In this document: piece by piece, positions 7,264 through 13,689 of the stretch
Layout: the number at the start of each line of letters is the position of its first letter
Position numbering within the stretch: the stretch's first letter is position 1
The notes under the pieces: generated by a model
What the model saw: the letters and a program-made list of their open reading frames with translations, nothing else
Databases searched by the model: none
Told to the model about the DNA's origin: nothing
Source of the DNA: Chthoniobacterales bacterium
GTDB lineage: Bacteria > Verrucomicrobiota > Verrucomicrobiia > Chthoniobacterales > UBA10450
Assembly: GCA_013695925.1 (NCBI GenBank)
Contig: JACCZO010000008.1
Span: 1 to 15,832 of the forward strand
Direction: 5' to 3'
DNA: 15,832 nt
Translations under genes and position numbers: made by a program

Positions 7264-9210
7264 ATGGAAAAAAATATCGAGTCCCACCTCAAAGAAACCC
7301 GCGTCTTCAAACCGGCCCGCAGCTTTGCCGCCAAAGCCCTCGTCGGAAGTCTCCAGCAGTATCGCCGGATGCATCGGGATTCGATTCGACAGCCAGAGAA
7401 ATTCTGGGCCCGTGAAGCACGCGAGCTGACCTGGCAAAAGCCCTGGAAAAAGGTCCTCGAATGGAAACCGCCCTTTGCGAAGTGGTTCGTCGGCGGGAAA
7501 CTCAACCTCGCGGAGAACTGCCTCGACCGCCATCTGCAGGGACCGCGGCGGAACAAGGCCGCCATCATCTGGGAAGGCGAGCCGGGCGAGAAACGCGTTC
7601 TCACCTACCAGCAACTGCATCGCGACGTCTGCCGTTTCGCCAATGTGCTGAAGCGAAACAAGATTCGGAAAGGCGATCGCGTTATCATTTACCTGCCGAC
7701 GATCCCCGAGGCGGCGATCGCGATGCTGGCCTGCGCGCGGATCGGCGCGGTGCATTCGGTTGTTTTCGGCGGTTTCAGCGCGGACAGCATTCGCGACCGG
7801 ATCGCCGACTGCGGCGCGACCGCCGTCATCACGGCCGATGGCGGCTATCGGCGCGGGGCGATCGTTCCCCTCAAGCATAACGTCGACGAAGCGCTCAAGG
7901 GCGAGACGACGATCAAGCGCGTGATCGTTTTCCGGCGTGCCGGAAACGACGTCCATATCGAGCAAGGGCGCGATGTCTGGTGGCATCGCGAGCTGGAATA
8001 TGTCGATGCCCATTGCCCGCCGGTGGCACTCGCGAGCGAGCATCCGCTCTACATCCTCTACACCAGCGGCTCGACCGGAAAACCGAAGGGAATTCTGCAC
8101 ACGACCGGCGGTTATCTCGTCGGTATCCACAGCACTTCGAAATACGTTTTCGATCTGCGCGAGGACGATATTTATTGGTGCACCGCCGACGTCGGATGGG
8201 TCACCGGCCACAGCTATGTCGTTTACGGCCCACTCGCCGCCGGCGCGACGACGCTCATGTACGAAGGCGCGCCGAACTGGCCCGAACCGGATCGTTTTTG
8301 GCGGATCATCGAGGAATACGCGGTCAGTATTCTGTACACGGCGCCGACCGCGATCCGGGCGTTCATTCGTTGGGGCGACCAGTGGGTCAAAAAACACGAC
8401 CTCTCGTCGCTGCGATTGTTAGGCACAGTGGGCGAGCCGATCAATCCCGAGGCCTGGATGTGGTATCGCAAGACGATCGGCGGCGGCCGTTGCCCGATCG
8501 TCGATACCTGGTGGCAAACCGAGACCGGCGCGATCATGATCACGCCGCTGCCGGGGGCGATCCCGACCAAGCCCGGGAGCGCGACCCTGCCCTTCTTCGG
8601 CGTCGACGCCGCGGTCGTCGATGCTAAAGGAAAAGAAGTGCCGCCGAATGTCGGCGGAAAGCTGATTATCAGGCGACCCTGGCCGGCGATGCTGCGCTCG
8701 ATTTACGGCGACAAGCCGCGCTACAAAAAACAGTACTGGAGCGAGTTTAAAAATAATTACTTCACCGGCGACGGCGCGCGGCGCGACAAGGACGGCTATT
8801 TCTGGATCGTGGGCCGGATTGATGATGTGCTCAACGTCGCCGGCCATCGCCTCGGCACCTCCGAAATCGAAAGCGCACTCGTTAGTCATCCCCAGGTCGC
8901 GGAAGCCGCCGCCGTGGGGCGCCCGGATGAACTAAAGGGCCAGGGCGTGGTCGTTTTTGTGACGCTGAAGAGCGGTGTCAAACCGACGCCCAGCCTGAAG
9001 GAAGAGCTGCGCCGCCACGTCGGCCAGCACATCGGCGCGATCGCGAAACCGGATGAAGTCCGTTTCGCCGAGGCGTTGCCGAAAACCCGCAGCGGCAAAA
9101 TTATGCGCCGTCTGCTCAAGGAAATCGCGAGCGGCAAGACGGTCACTGGCGACACCACCACGCTGGAGGATTTCAGCGTCCTGGCAAAGTTAGGCAGCGC
9201 GGAAGAGTAA
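7264..9210 (+). CDS. acs: Acetyl-CoA synthetase (AMP-forming)
   Basis: 648 residues, full family length. It activates acetate with ATP and CoA to acetyl-CoA through acetyl-AMP. The P-loop-like motif is YTSGSTGKPKG (266-276). The acetate pocket and signature are DTWWQTETG (414-422), followed by MITPLPGA and KPGSATLPFFGV. The hinge and CoA-domain motif is VGRIDDVLNVAGHRL (516-530). The catalytic lysine is K612 in PKTRSGK (606-612), the residue acetylated for control in other bacteria; no Pat/CobB-like gene is in this window. The acetyl-specific tryptophan (W417 or its neighbour W416) is present, so acetate is the likely substrate rather than propionate. The ATG has no clear Shine-Dalgarno. It is the first gene of a five-gene plus-strand run, with only 18 nt to the next gene. 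Confidence 0.96.
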   Translation: MEKNIESHLKETRVFKPARSFAAKALVGSLQQYRRMHRDSIRQPEKFWAREARELTWQKPWKKVLEWKPPFAKWFVGGKLNLAENCLDRHLQGPRRNKAAIIWEGEPGEKRVLTYQQLHRDVCRFANVLKRNKIRKGDRVIIYLPTIPEAAIAMLACARIGAVHSVVFGGFSADSIRDRIADCGATAVITADGGYRRGAIVPLKHNVDEALKGETTIKRVIVFRRAGNDVHIEQGRDVWWHRELEYVDAHCPPVALASEHPLYILYTSGSTGKPKGILHTTGGYLVGIHSTSKYVFDLREDDIYWCTADVGWVTGHSYVVYGPLAAGATTLMYEGAPNWPEPDRFWRIIEEYAVSILYTAPTAIRAFIRWGDQWVKKHDLSSLRLLGTVGEPINPEAWMWYRKTIGGGRCPIVDTWWQTETGAIMITPLPGAIPTKPGSATLPFFGVDAAVVDAKGKEVPPNVGGKLIIRRPWPAMLRSIYGDKPRYKKQYWSEFKNNYFTGDGARRDKDGYFWIVGRIDDVLNVAGHRLGTSEIESALVSHPQVAEAAAVGRPDELKGQGVVVFVTLKSGVKPTPSLKEELRRHVGQHIGAIAKPDEVRFAEALPKTRSGKIMRRLLKEIASGKTVTGDTTTLEDFSVLAKLGSAEE

Positions 9211-9228
9211 CTGCGCTTACTTTATCTC

Positions 9229-11118
9229 GTGAGTTTTATTTCCACCGGGCTGCGGGAGATGACGCTAAAGGTGCGCCGGCAAAAAACCCGCATGGCGCTC
9301 AAACACGAAAAGCGGCTCCTGCAAAAGTCGGAGATCGCGCTCGGGCGCGAAGGGACGGCGGAAGCGGCCAAATTCCCGGAGGTGCGCAACGAAATCGTCG
9401 CCCTCAAGAAACTGGAGCAGGAACAAAAAGAGGTCGCGGGCCAGATCGCGAAGATCGAAGAAGCCCTCAAACAGATCGACGCGCAGCGCCAGGAAAATTC
9501 CAAGGAACAGGCGGCCGCGCTGGCCAGGCTCGAAGAGGAAACCCGTTCGCTGGTAGAAGAGCGCGACGCCGCCAATGCGACGGCCGAACGCTGTGGAAAG
9601 GAACTGGCGACGGTCGATCGCCGGCTTTCGGAAAACGACGCCGCCGACCGCGAATTGTTGAAGAAAGTTTCAACTTTGCAGGAAACTGATCCGCCGCCGG
9701 CCGATCTGGCCGCACAACTGGATCGGCTCAGCTCGGAACGGGCCCGGCTGCCCCGCGAGAAAAACGAGATGTCGCAGGCCCGGCTCGGGAGTGCCGATGC
9801 CTGCCGGAAGGCAGACGAAAAACTGAAGGCGGCCGAGGTGCGCGTCGCGCAAGCCGAGAAAAACAGCGCGCGCGTGCGGGCTGAATTTGAAGCGCGCGAT
9901 CGAGACTTGAACGAAGGCGCCCGCGCCCAGCAGGAGGAAGTGAAAGAGGCGCGCCAGAAGCACCAGACGGTCGAAGAAAAAAAGAACCCGGCCTATCTCA
10001 ACATCGGGCGCCACCTCGCTTCGCAAGGGATCGCCCCGCCGAGCGCGCCGCATCTCCTGACCGAAGTGCAACAACGCCGCGCCGCGGTCGATCGACACGC
10101 CGAGCACAAGAAGGAACTGGCTGAGCTCTCGGGCAAAATCGATAAACAGGAACTGCGGAAGTTTTATTTCGCCGTTTTTTCCCTCCTCGCTCTACTCGCG
10201 ATCATTCTGCCGCTCGTTTCCAAATCGCCCACGAAACGGGATTGGCTGCCGCGACAGACCGTGGCCATTCTTTCGCTCGATATCGAGCAGTTCAACAAAG
10301 GGGCGCTGACCAATCGCTGGCGCAAAGAACAGGCTGAGCTCTGGCAAAAAGTCGCGACCGGCCTGCTCGGTCCCGCCGCCCGCACCCCGGCGCTCAACCT
10401 CGCGGAAAGCGGTCGCCGCGTGACCCGCGCGTTCGCCGCCGCCGAGCGCGGACCGAATCGTGAATATGTCCTGGTGGAAGCGCGCGGCGATCTCGCCCCG
10501 GTTGTCCGCAACCTGACGCAGGACGACAGCTTCACCAAGAGCACCGTCACCGGGTTGGTCATCTGGCAGCGACCGGATGTGACGGTGGCGCGCGTTGGGC
10601 CGAAGACCCTGGCCGTCGGTTCGTTAGGCGAGGTCGACAAGCTGGTCCAGGTCCGGCTCGGAACTGAGCCCGACCTGAAGATCACCGATCCCCTGCTCGA
10701 TCTTTTCCAGACGCTCGATCCGGGCAGCGCGCTGCGTCTCGTCGCGCGGATCCCAAGCGATCTGACAACGTTTTTCAGTCCGATTTTGCCGCCGGTGTTC
10801 CTTGAGGCCTCCACTTTACTCGGGCTGGAAATGAGCCTCGCCACCCCGAGCAAAGGGCACCTCGTGGTGCGAGCGGGTGACGCCGCGAAGGCGAAAAGCT
10901 GGGCGGCGAGCCTGCAAAATGAGCCGACTCGTTGGCTCGCCATCCCCGGCTCTGACTTTGTTCTCGCGACCGAAGCGCCCAAGGTGGAGCAGAAAAACGA
11001 GAAGCTCGATTTGCATTTCGACATCTCGGAAGGCGCCGCTCGCCTACTCCTGCAACGGCTCGCCAAAGTGCAGGGCGCGCCCGCCCCGACGCCGGCCCCG
11101 GCCCCGGTCCCGCAATGA
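9229..11118 (+). CDS. Unrecognised coiled-coil, single-span membrane protein
   Basis: 629 residues from a GTG start (MSFISTGLREM). Residues about 20-305 are almost entirely charged, Ala/Glu/Lys/Arg-rich heptad-like sequence, predicting a long coiled coil with a few proline breaks near 155-160 and 265-280. A hydrophobic helix lies at about 312-332 (FYFAVFSLLALLAIILPLV). Next is a ~280-residue region beginning DWLPRQTVAILSLDIEQF. It alternates beta-like strands and helices and loosely recalls DUF3352-type proteins; I cannot confirm this. The tail is an Ala/Pro repeat (PAPTPAPAPVPQ). With no N-terminal signal, the coiled coil is probably cytoplasmic and the C-terminal domain periplasmic. The stop overlaps the dipeptidase start (ATGA), so the two are probably co-translated. 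Function unknown. Confidence 0.85.
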   Translation: MSFISTGLREMTLKVRRQKTRMALKHEKRLLQKSEIALGREGTAEAAKFPEVRNEIVALKKLEQEQKEVAGQIAKIEEALKQIDAQRQENSKEQAAALARLEEETRSLVEERDAANATAERCGKELATVDRRLSENDAADRELLKKVSTLQETDPPPADLAAQLDRLSSERARLPREKNEMSQARLGSADACRKADEKLKAAEVRVAQAEKNSARVRAEFEARDRDLNEGARAQQEEVKEARQKHQTVEEKKNPAYLNIGRHLASQGIAPPSAPHLLTEVQQRRAAVDRHAEHKKELAELSGKIDKQELRKFYFAVFSLLALLAIILPLVSKSPTKRDWLPRQTVAILSLDIEQFNKGALTNRWRKEQAELWQKVATGLLGPAARTPALNLAESGRRVTRAFAAAERGPNREYVLVEARGDLAPVVRNLTQDDSFTKSTVTGLVIWQRPDVTVARVGPKTLAVGSLGEVDKLVQVRLGTEPDLKITDPLLDLFQTLDPGSALRLVARIPSDLTTFFSPILPPVFLEASTLLGLEMSLATPSKGHLVVRAGDAAKAKSWAASLQNEPTRWLAIPGSDFVLATEAPKVEQKNEKLDLHFDISEGAARLLLQRLAKVQGAPAPTPAPAPVPQ

Positions 11119-11756
11119 ATTTATTCCGCGGTCTCCCCGGTTGGGCCTTGGCTGTTTCCTTCTTCCTCTCTTCCCTTCCGGCCTTCGCCGCGCCCACTTA
11201 TGATAACCTGATCGACATTCGCTCGGTCGACCCGACGATCGTCGTCGAGTTGCGCTATGCGACCGCCGAGAACATCACCGGCCACGCGCTTTACCCGCCG
11301 GAAATGCCGGCACTGGTTAGGCCAAGAACCGCGGCCCGCCTCGCCAAGGCGCAGGCGTTCCTGCGCGCCCGGCATTACGGGCTCAAGATTTGGGATGCGT
11401 ATCGCCCGCTCGCCGCCCAGATGGAACTCTGGAAGCGGACGCATGAGGGCGCGTTTGTGGCCGATCCGCTCTCGGGCAAGGGCTCGCTCCATAGCTGGGG
11501 CGTGGCAGTGGACGCCACCCTGGTCGACAAAAAAGGCCGGGAGGTGGCGATGCCGACCGCGTTCGACGAATTCACCCCCGCCGCGAAACTGCATTATCAC
11601 GGCGACGACCCGGAGGTGAAACAGCATCTCAAGATCTTGCAGGCAGCGATGCGGCACGGAGGATTTTACGGGATGCGCAACGAGTGGTGGCACTTCGTGG
11701 CCTACGATTGGAAAAAATATGCGCCGATTCGGGAAGCGAAACCAATCAGCGATTAG
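11115..11756 (+). CDS. ddpX: Secreted D-alanyl-D-alanine dipeptidase (M15D, VanX/DdpX type)
   Basis: 213 residues. A signal peptide (1-26, ending LPAFA before APTYD) sends it to the periplasm. The zinc site is complete: SxHxxGxAxD motif SLHSWGVAVD (H126, D133), then EWWHF with catalytic E190 and ligand H193. The transition-state arginine lies in DAYRP (R97), and ELRYATAENITG near 49-60 is typical. VanX-type enzymes cleave free D-Ala-D-Ala. In a bacterium without vanH/vanA nearby, a periplasmic version more likely recycles peptidoglycan-derived D-alanine than gives vancomycin resistance. The ATG overlaps the previous gene's TGA by four bases. The next gene starts 12 nt after the stop. Confidence 0.92.
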   Translation: MNLFRGLPGWALAVSFFLSSLPAFAAPTYDNLIDIRSVDPTIVVELRYATAENITGHALYPPEMPALVRPRTAARLAKAQAFLRARHYGLKIWDAYRPLAAQMELWKRTHEGAFVADPLSGKGSLHSWGVAVDATLVDKKGREVAMPTAFDEFTPAAKLHYHGDDPEVKQHLKILQAAMRHGGFYGMRNEWWHFVAYDWKKYAPIREAKPISD

Positions 11757-11768
11757 AATCTAACGATC

Positions 11769-12278
11769 ATGCTCGCGACTCTTAGCCAGGATCTCAGTCA
11801 GCCCGAATACATTCACGTCCTGATCAATCCGCTCCCGGTTTACGGACTCGCAGTTGCGGTCATCGGGCTCATCATCGCGCTGATTCAGCGCAGCCGTCCG
11901 GCGCAGGTTGCGACGTTTTTCCTTGTCCTTTTTTGCGGAGGGATCGCGTGGCCGGTCGTGCATTATGGCGAGGCAGGCTACGACCGCGTGCTCTCCATGT
12001 CCGACGACCAGGGGCAGGCTTGGCTGAAGGTGCACGAACATCGGGCGGATGAACTCGTCTGGAGTTTTTATGTCCTGGCGGGCCTCGCCGCGGTTGCGAT
12101 TCTCGCGCCGATGAAATGGCCGAAGACATCGACTGCGCTCGCTCTGCTCACTCTTCTCTGTTCGTTCGCCGTGCTCGGAACCGGCGGCTACATCGCGTAC
12201 GCTGGTGGCAAAATAAGACATCGCGAATTTCGCAACGAACCCGCGCCATCCGTCCCGGCGGAACACGACGAGCAATAA
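11769..12278 (+). CDS. Unrecognised four-helix membrane protein
   Basis: 169 residues with four hydrophobic stretches at about 22-40, 46-66, 95-114 and 121-146, and no signal peptide. Histidines sit at or near the helix ends (H66, H90, H92, H151). The layout, INPLPVYGL start, central HxHRADE segment before helix 3, and GGYIAYAGGKIRHREF after helix 4 recall DUF2231-type membrane proteins, some of which are suspected of binding haem; this is a resemblance by eye only. It starts 12 nt after the dipeptidase gene and ends four bases before the trmD start, so it is very likely co-transcribed with both. Confidence 0.8.
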   Translation: MLATLSQDLSQPEYIHVLINPLPVYGLAVAVIGLIIALIQRSRPAQVATFFLVLFCGGIAWPVVHYGEAGYDRVLSMSDDQGQAWLKVHEHRADELVWSFYVLAGLAAVAILAPMKWPKTSTALALLTLLCSFAVLGTGGYIAYAGGKIRHREFRNEPAPSVPAEHDEQ

Positions 12279-12282
12279 CAAC

Positions 12283-12948
12283 GTGCGCGTCGACATCATC
12301 ACGCTTTTTCCTGAAGTCTGCCGGGTGCCGTTAGGCGAAAGCATGATCGGCCGCGCCCAGGAAGCCGGCGCGCTGGATCTCTATCTCCACAACCTGCGCG
12401 ACTGGACGGGCGACCGGCATCACGTGGTGGACGACGCGCCTTTCGGCGGCGGCCCGGGAATGGTGATGAAACCGGAGCCTATTTTCGCCGCGATCGAATC
12501 GCTCCGCACCGAAGCGAGCACCGTCGTGCTGATGACGCCGCAAGGCCGGCGCTTTGACCAGCCGCAGGCGCGCGAATTTTCCGCCCGGAAGCATCTCATC
12601 ATTCTTTGCGGGCACTACGAAGGCATCGACCATCGGGTGATCGAACACCTGGTCGACGCCGAAATCTCGATTGGCGATTACGTCCTGACCAACGGTGCGA
12701 TCGCGGCGGTCGTTTTCGTTGACGCAGTCGTTAGGCTGCTTCCTGGGGTGCTCGGCGATGAACAATCGGCGGCGGACGACAGCTTCGCGGGCGGGCTCCT
12801 GGAAGCGCCGCACTACACCCGCCCGGCAGAATTCCGCGGCTGGAAAGTGCCTGACGTTCTTCTCTCCGGCCATCACGCGGAGATCGCCGCCTGGCGGAAA
12901 CGAGAAGCTGAGCGCCGGACGCGCGAAAACCGGCCTGATCTCCTCTAG
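12283..12948 (+). CDS. trmD: tRNA (guanine-37-N1)-methyltransferase
   Basis: 221 residues from a GTG start (MRVDIITLFPEV, the universal TrmD beginning). It methylates N1 of G37 next to the anticodon in tRNAs reading CNN and related codons, preventing +1 frameshifting. SPOUT-fold features are all present: DDAPFGGGPGMVM (61-73), LCGHYEGIDHRV (108-119), the deep trefoil knot EISIGDYVLTNGAIAA (127-142), and LLEAPHYTRPAEFRGWKVPDVLLSGHH near 172-198. It is about 30 residues shorter than the E. coli enzyme, mostly at the C-terminus. It lies at the end of the acs operon, not in the usual rpsP-rimM-trmD-rplS cluster; none of those genes is in this window. Confidence 0.96.
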   Translation: MRVDIITLFPEVCRVPLGESMIGRAQEAGALDLYLHNLRDWTGDRHHVVDDAPFGGGPGMVMKPEPIFAAIESLRTEASTVVLMTPQGRRFDQPQAREFSARKHLIILCGHYEGIDHRVIEHLVDAEISIGDYVLTNGAIAAVVFVDAVVRLLPGVLGDEQSAADDSFAGGLLEAPHYTRPAEFRGWKVPDVLLSGHHAEIAAWRKREAERRTRENRPDLL

Positions 12949-12987
12949 CAGCCTTCGCTGCTCCTGCGATGCGGCGGGCTTTCCCGC
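12947..12987 (+). terminator. Two tandem small hairpins directly after trmD
   Basis: AGCAGC/GCTGCT (stem 12947-12952 with 12957-12962, loop CTTC) begins within the trmD stop codon. GCGGG/CCCGC (12974-12978 with 12983-12987, loop CTTT) follows. Neither has a T-run, so they are not classical intrinsic terminators. Their place at the end of a five-gene run suggests a transcript-end structure. The rest of the gap to 13202 shows no recognisable gene or promoter. Confidence 0.35.
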
Positions 12988-13202
12988 GACGATTCCTGCG
13001 CCCGCCTAACGAAACACGTCGAGAGCGATACCTTCCGCGCCGAGATAGCAAAAGAGACCGCCAAAAAGCCTCCATTTTCCGAGTGAGAGGTGCGGTCGGC
13101 GGCGACTAGCGCGTTCCGAGCTTCGATAAATCCAACCGGCTGGACCCACAAAACCGATTGCAGGGTAACCAACAACGCAAACACAAACAGAAAGTTAATT
13201 TC

Positions 13203-13652
13203 ATGGGCCTCTTCAATACTCTGATGTCAAAAATATTCGGTCACGCCTCCAGCATCGCGACGGCTCCCGCCGCCACCGGTGCACCCGGTGCGCCCGCCTC
13301 CGGACCGGCCGCTTCTCCATCGACCCAGGGCTCCACTCCAGCCGCGCCCGCCCCAGCAGGGGCATCGGCTCGAGCGGCCGCCCCCGCACAAGCGGTCGAC
13401 GTCGCCGCTACTCTGGACAGTCTCGCAGCCAAAAATTCAGAGAAGCTCGATTGGAAACATTCCATCGTGGACTTGATGAAGCTGGTCGGGATGGACAGCA
13501 GCCTTTCCGCGCGCAAGGAACTCGCGAAGGATTTGCACTACACGGGCGACACGAGCGATTCCGCCGCCATGAACATCTGGCTGCACAAGGAAGTGATGAA
13601 GAAGCTGGCGGAGAACGGCGGCAAGATTCCGCGGGACATCCTGAACAAATAG
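13203..13652 (+). CDS. DUF3597 family protein
   Basis: 149 residues from the ATG at 13203 (MGLFNTLMSKIFGHAS); an upstream in-frame start at 13158 would add only a basic, non-conserved stretch. The N-terminal ~15 residues form an amphipathic helix. A long Ala/Pro/Gly/Ser linker (about 20-76) leads into the conserved C-terminal domain: VDVAATLDSLAAKN (77-90), LDWKHSIVDLMKLVGMDSS, ARKELAKDLHYTGD, and SAAMNIWLHKEVMKKLAENGGKIP near the end. This matches DUF3597, a widespread family of unknown function whose C-terminal domain is small and helical. It is separated from trmD by 254 nt and converges on the Fe-S oxidoreductase gene. Confidence 0.88.
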   Translation: MGLFNTLMSKIFGHASSIATAPAATGAPGAPASGPAASPSTQGSTPAAPAPAGASARAAAPAQAVDVAATLDSLAAKNSEKLDWKHSIVDLMKLVGMDSSLSARKELAKDLHYTGDTSDSAAMNIWLHKEVMKKLAENGGKIPRDILNK

Positions 13653-13663
13653 CGGCGCAAAGC

Positions 13664-13679
13664 CGGGACTTTGGTCCCG
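13664..13679. terminator. Hairpin between the convergent DUF3597 and Fe-S oxidoreductase genes
   Basis: Stem CGGGAC/GTCCCG (13664-13669 with 13674-13679) with loop TTTG. It lies in the 37-nt gap between two convergent stop codons, where a bidirectional terminator is expected. There is no T-run on either side. The sequence also resembles a GGGACTTTGGTCCC-type palindrome that can be dispersed in Verrucomicrobia, so it may be a repeat used as a terminator. Confidence 0.5.
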
Positions 13680-13689
13680 ATCGGTCCCG

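Noticed and set aside
7255..8397. 380-residue minus-strand frame over acs
   Set aside because: Shadow produced by GC-rich codons of acs; no recognisable domain.
11115..11756. Vancomycin-resistance locus because of the VanX-type dipeptidase
   Set aside because: No vanH, vanA/B ligase or vanRS is present, and the enzyme carries a signal peptide; wall recycling is more likely.
12945..13184. 79-residue minus-strand frame after trmD with a hydrophobic N-terminus (MFALLVTLQSVLW)
   Set aside because: It could be a small secreted peptide, but it has no clear ribosome site, no recognised homologue, and it reads through the two trmD hairpins; left uncalled.
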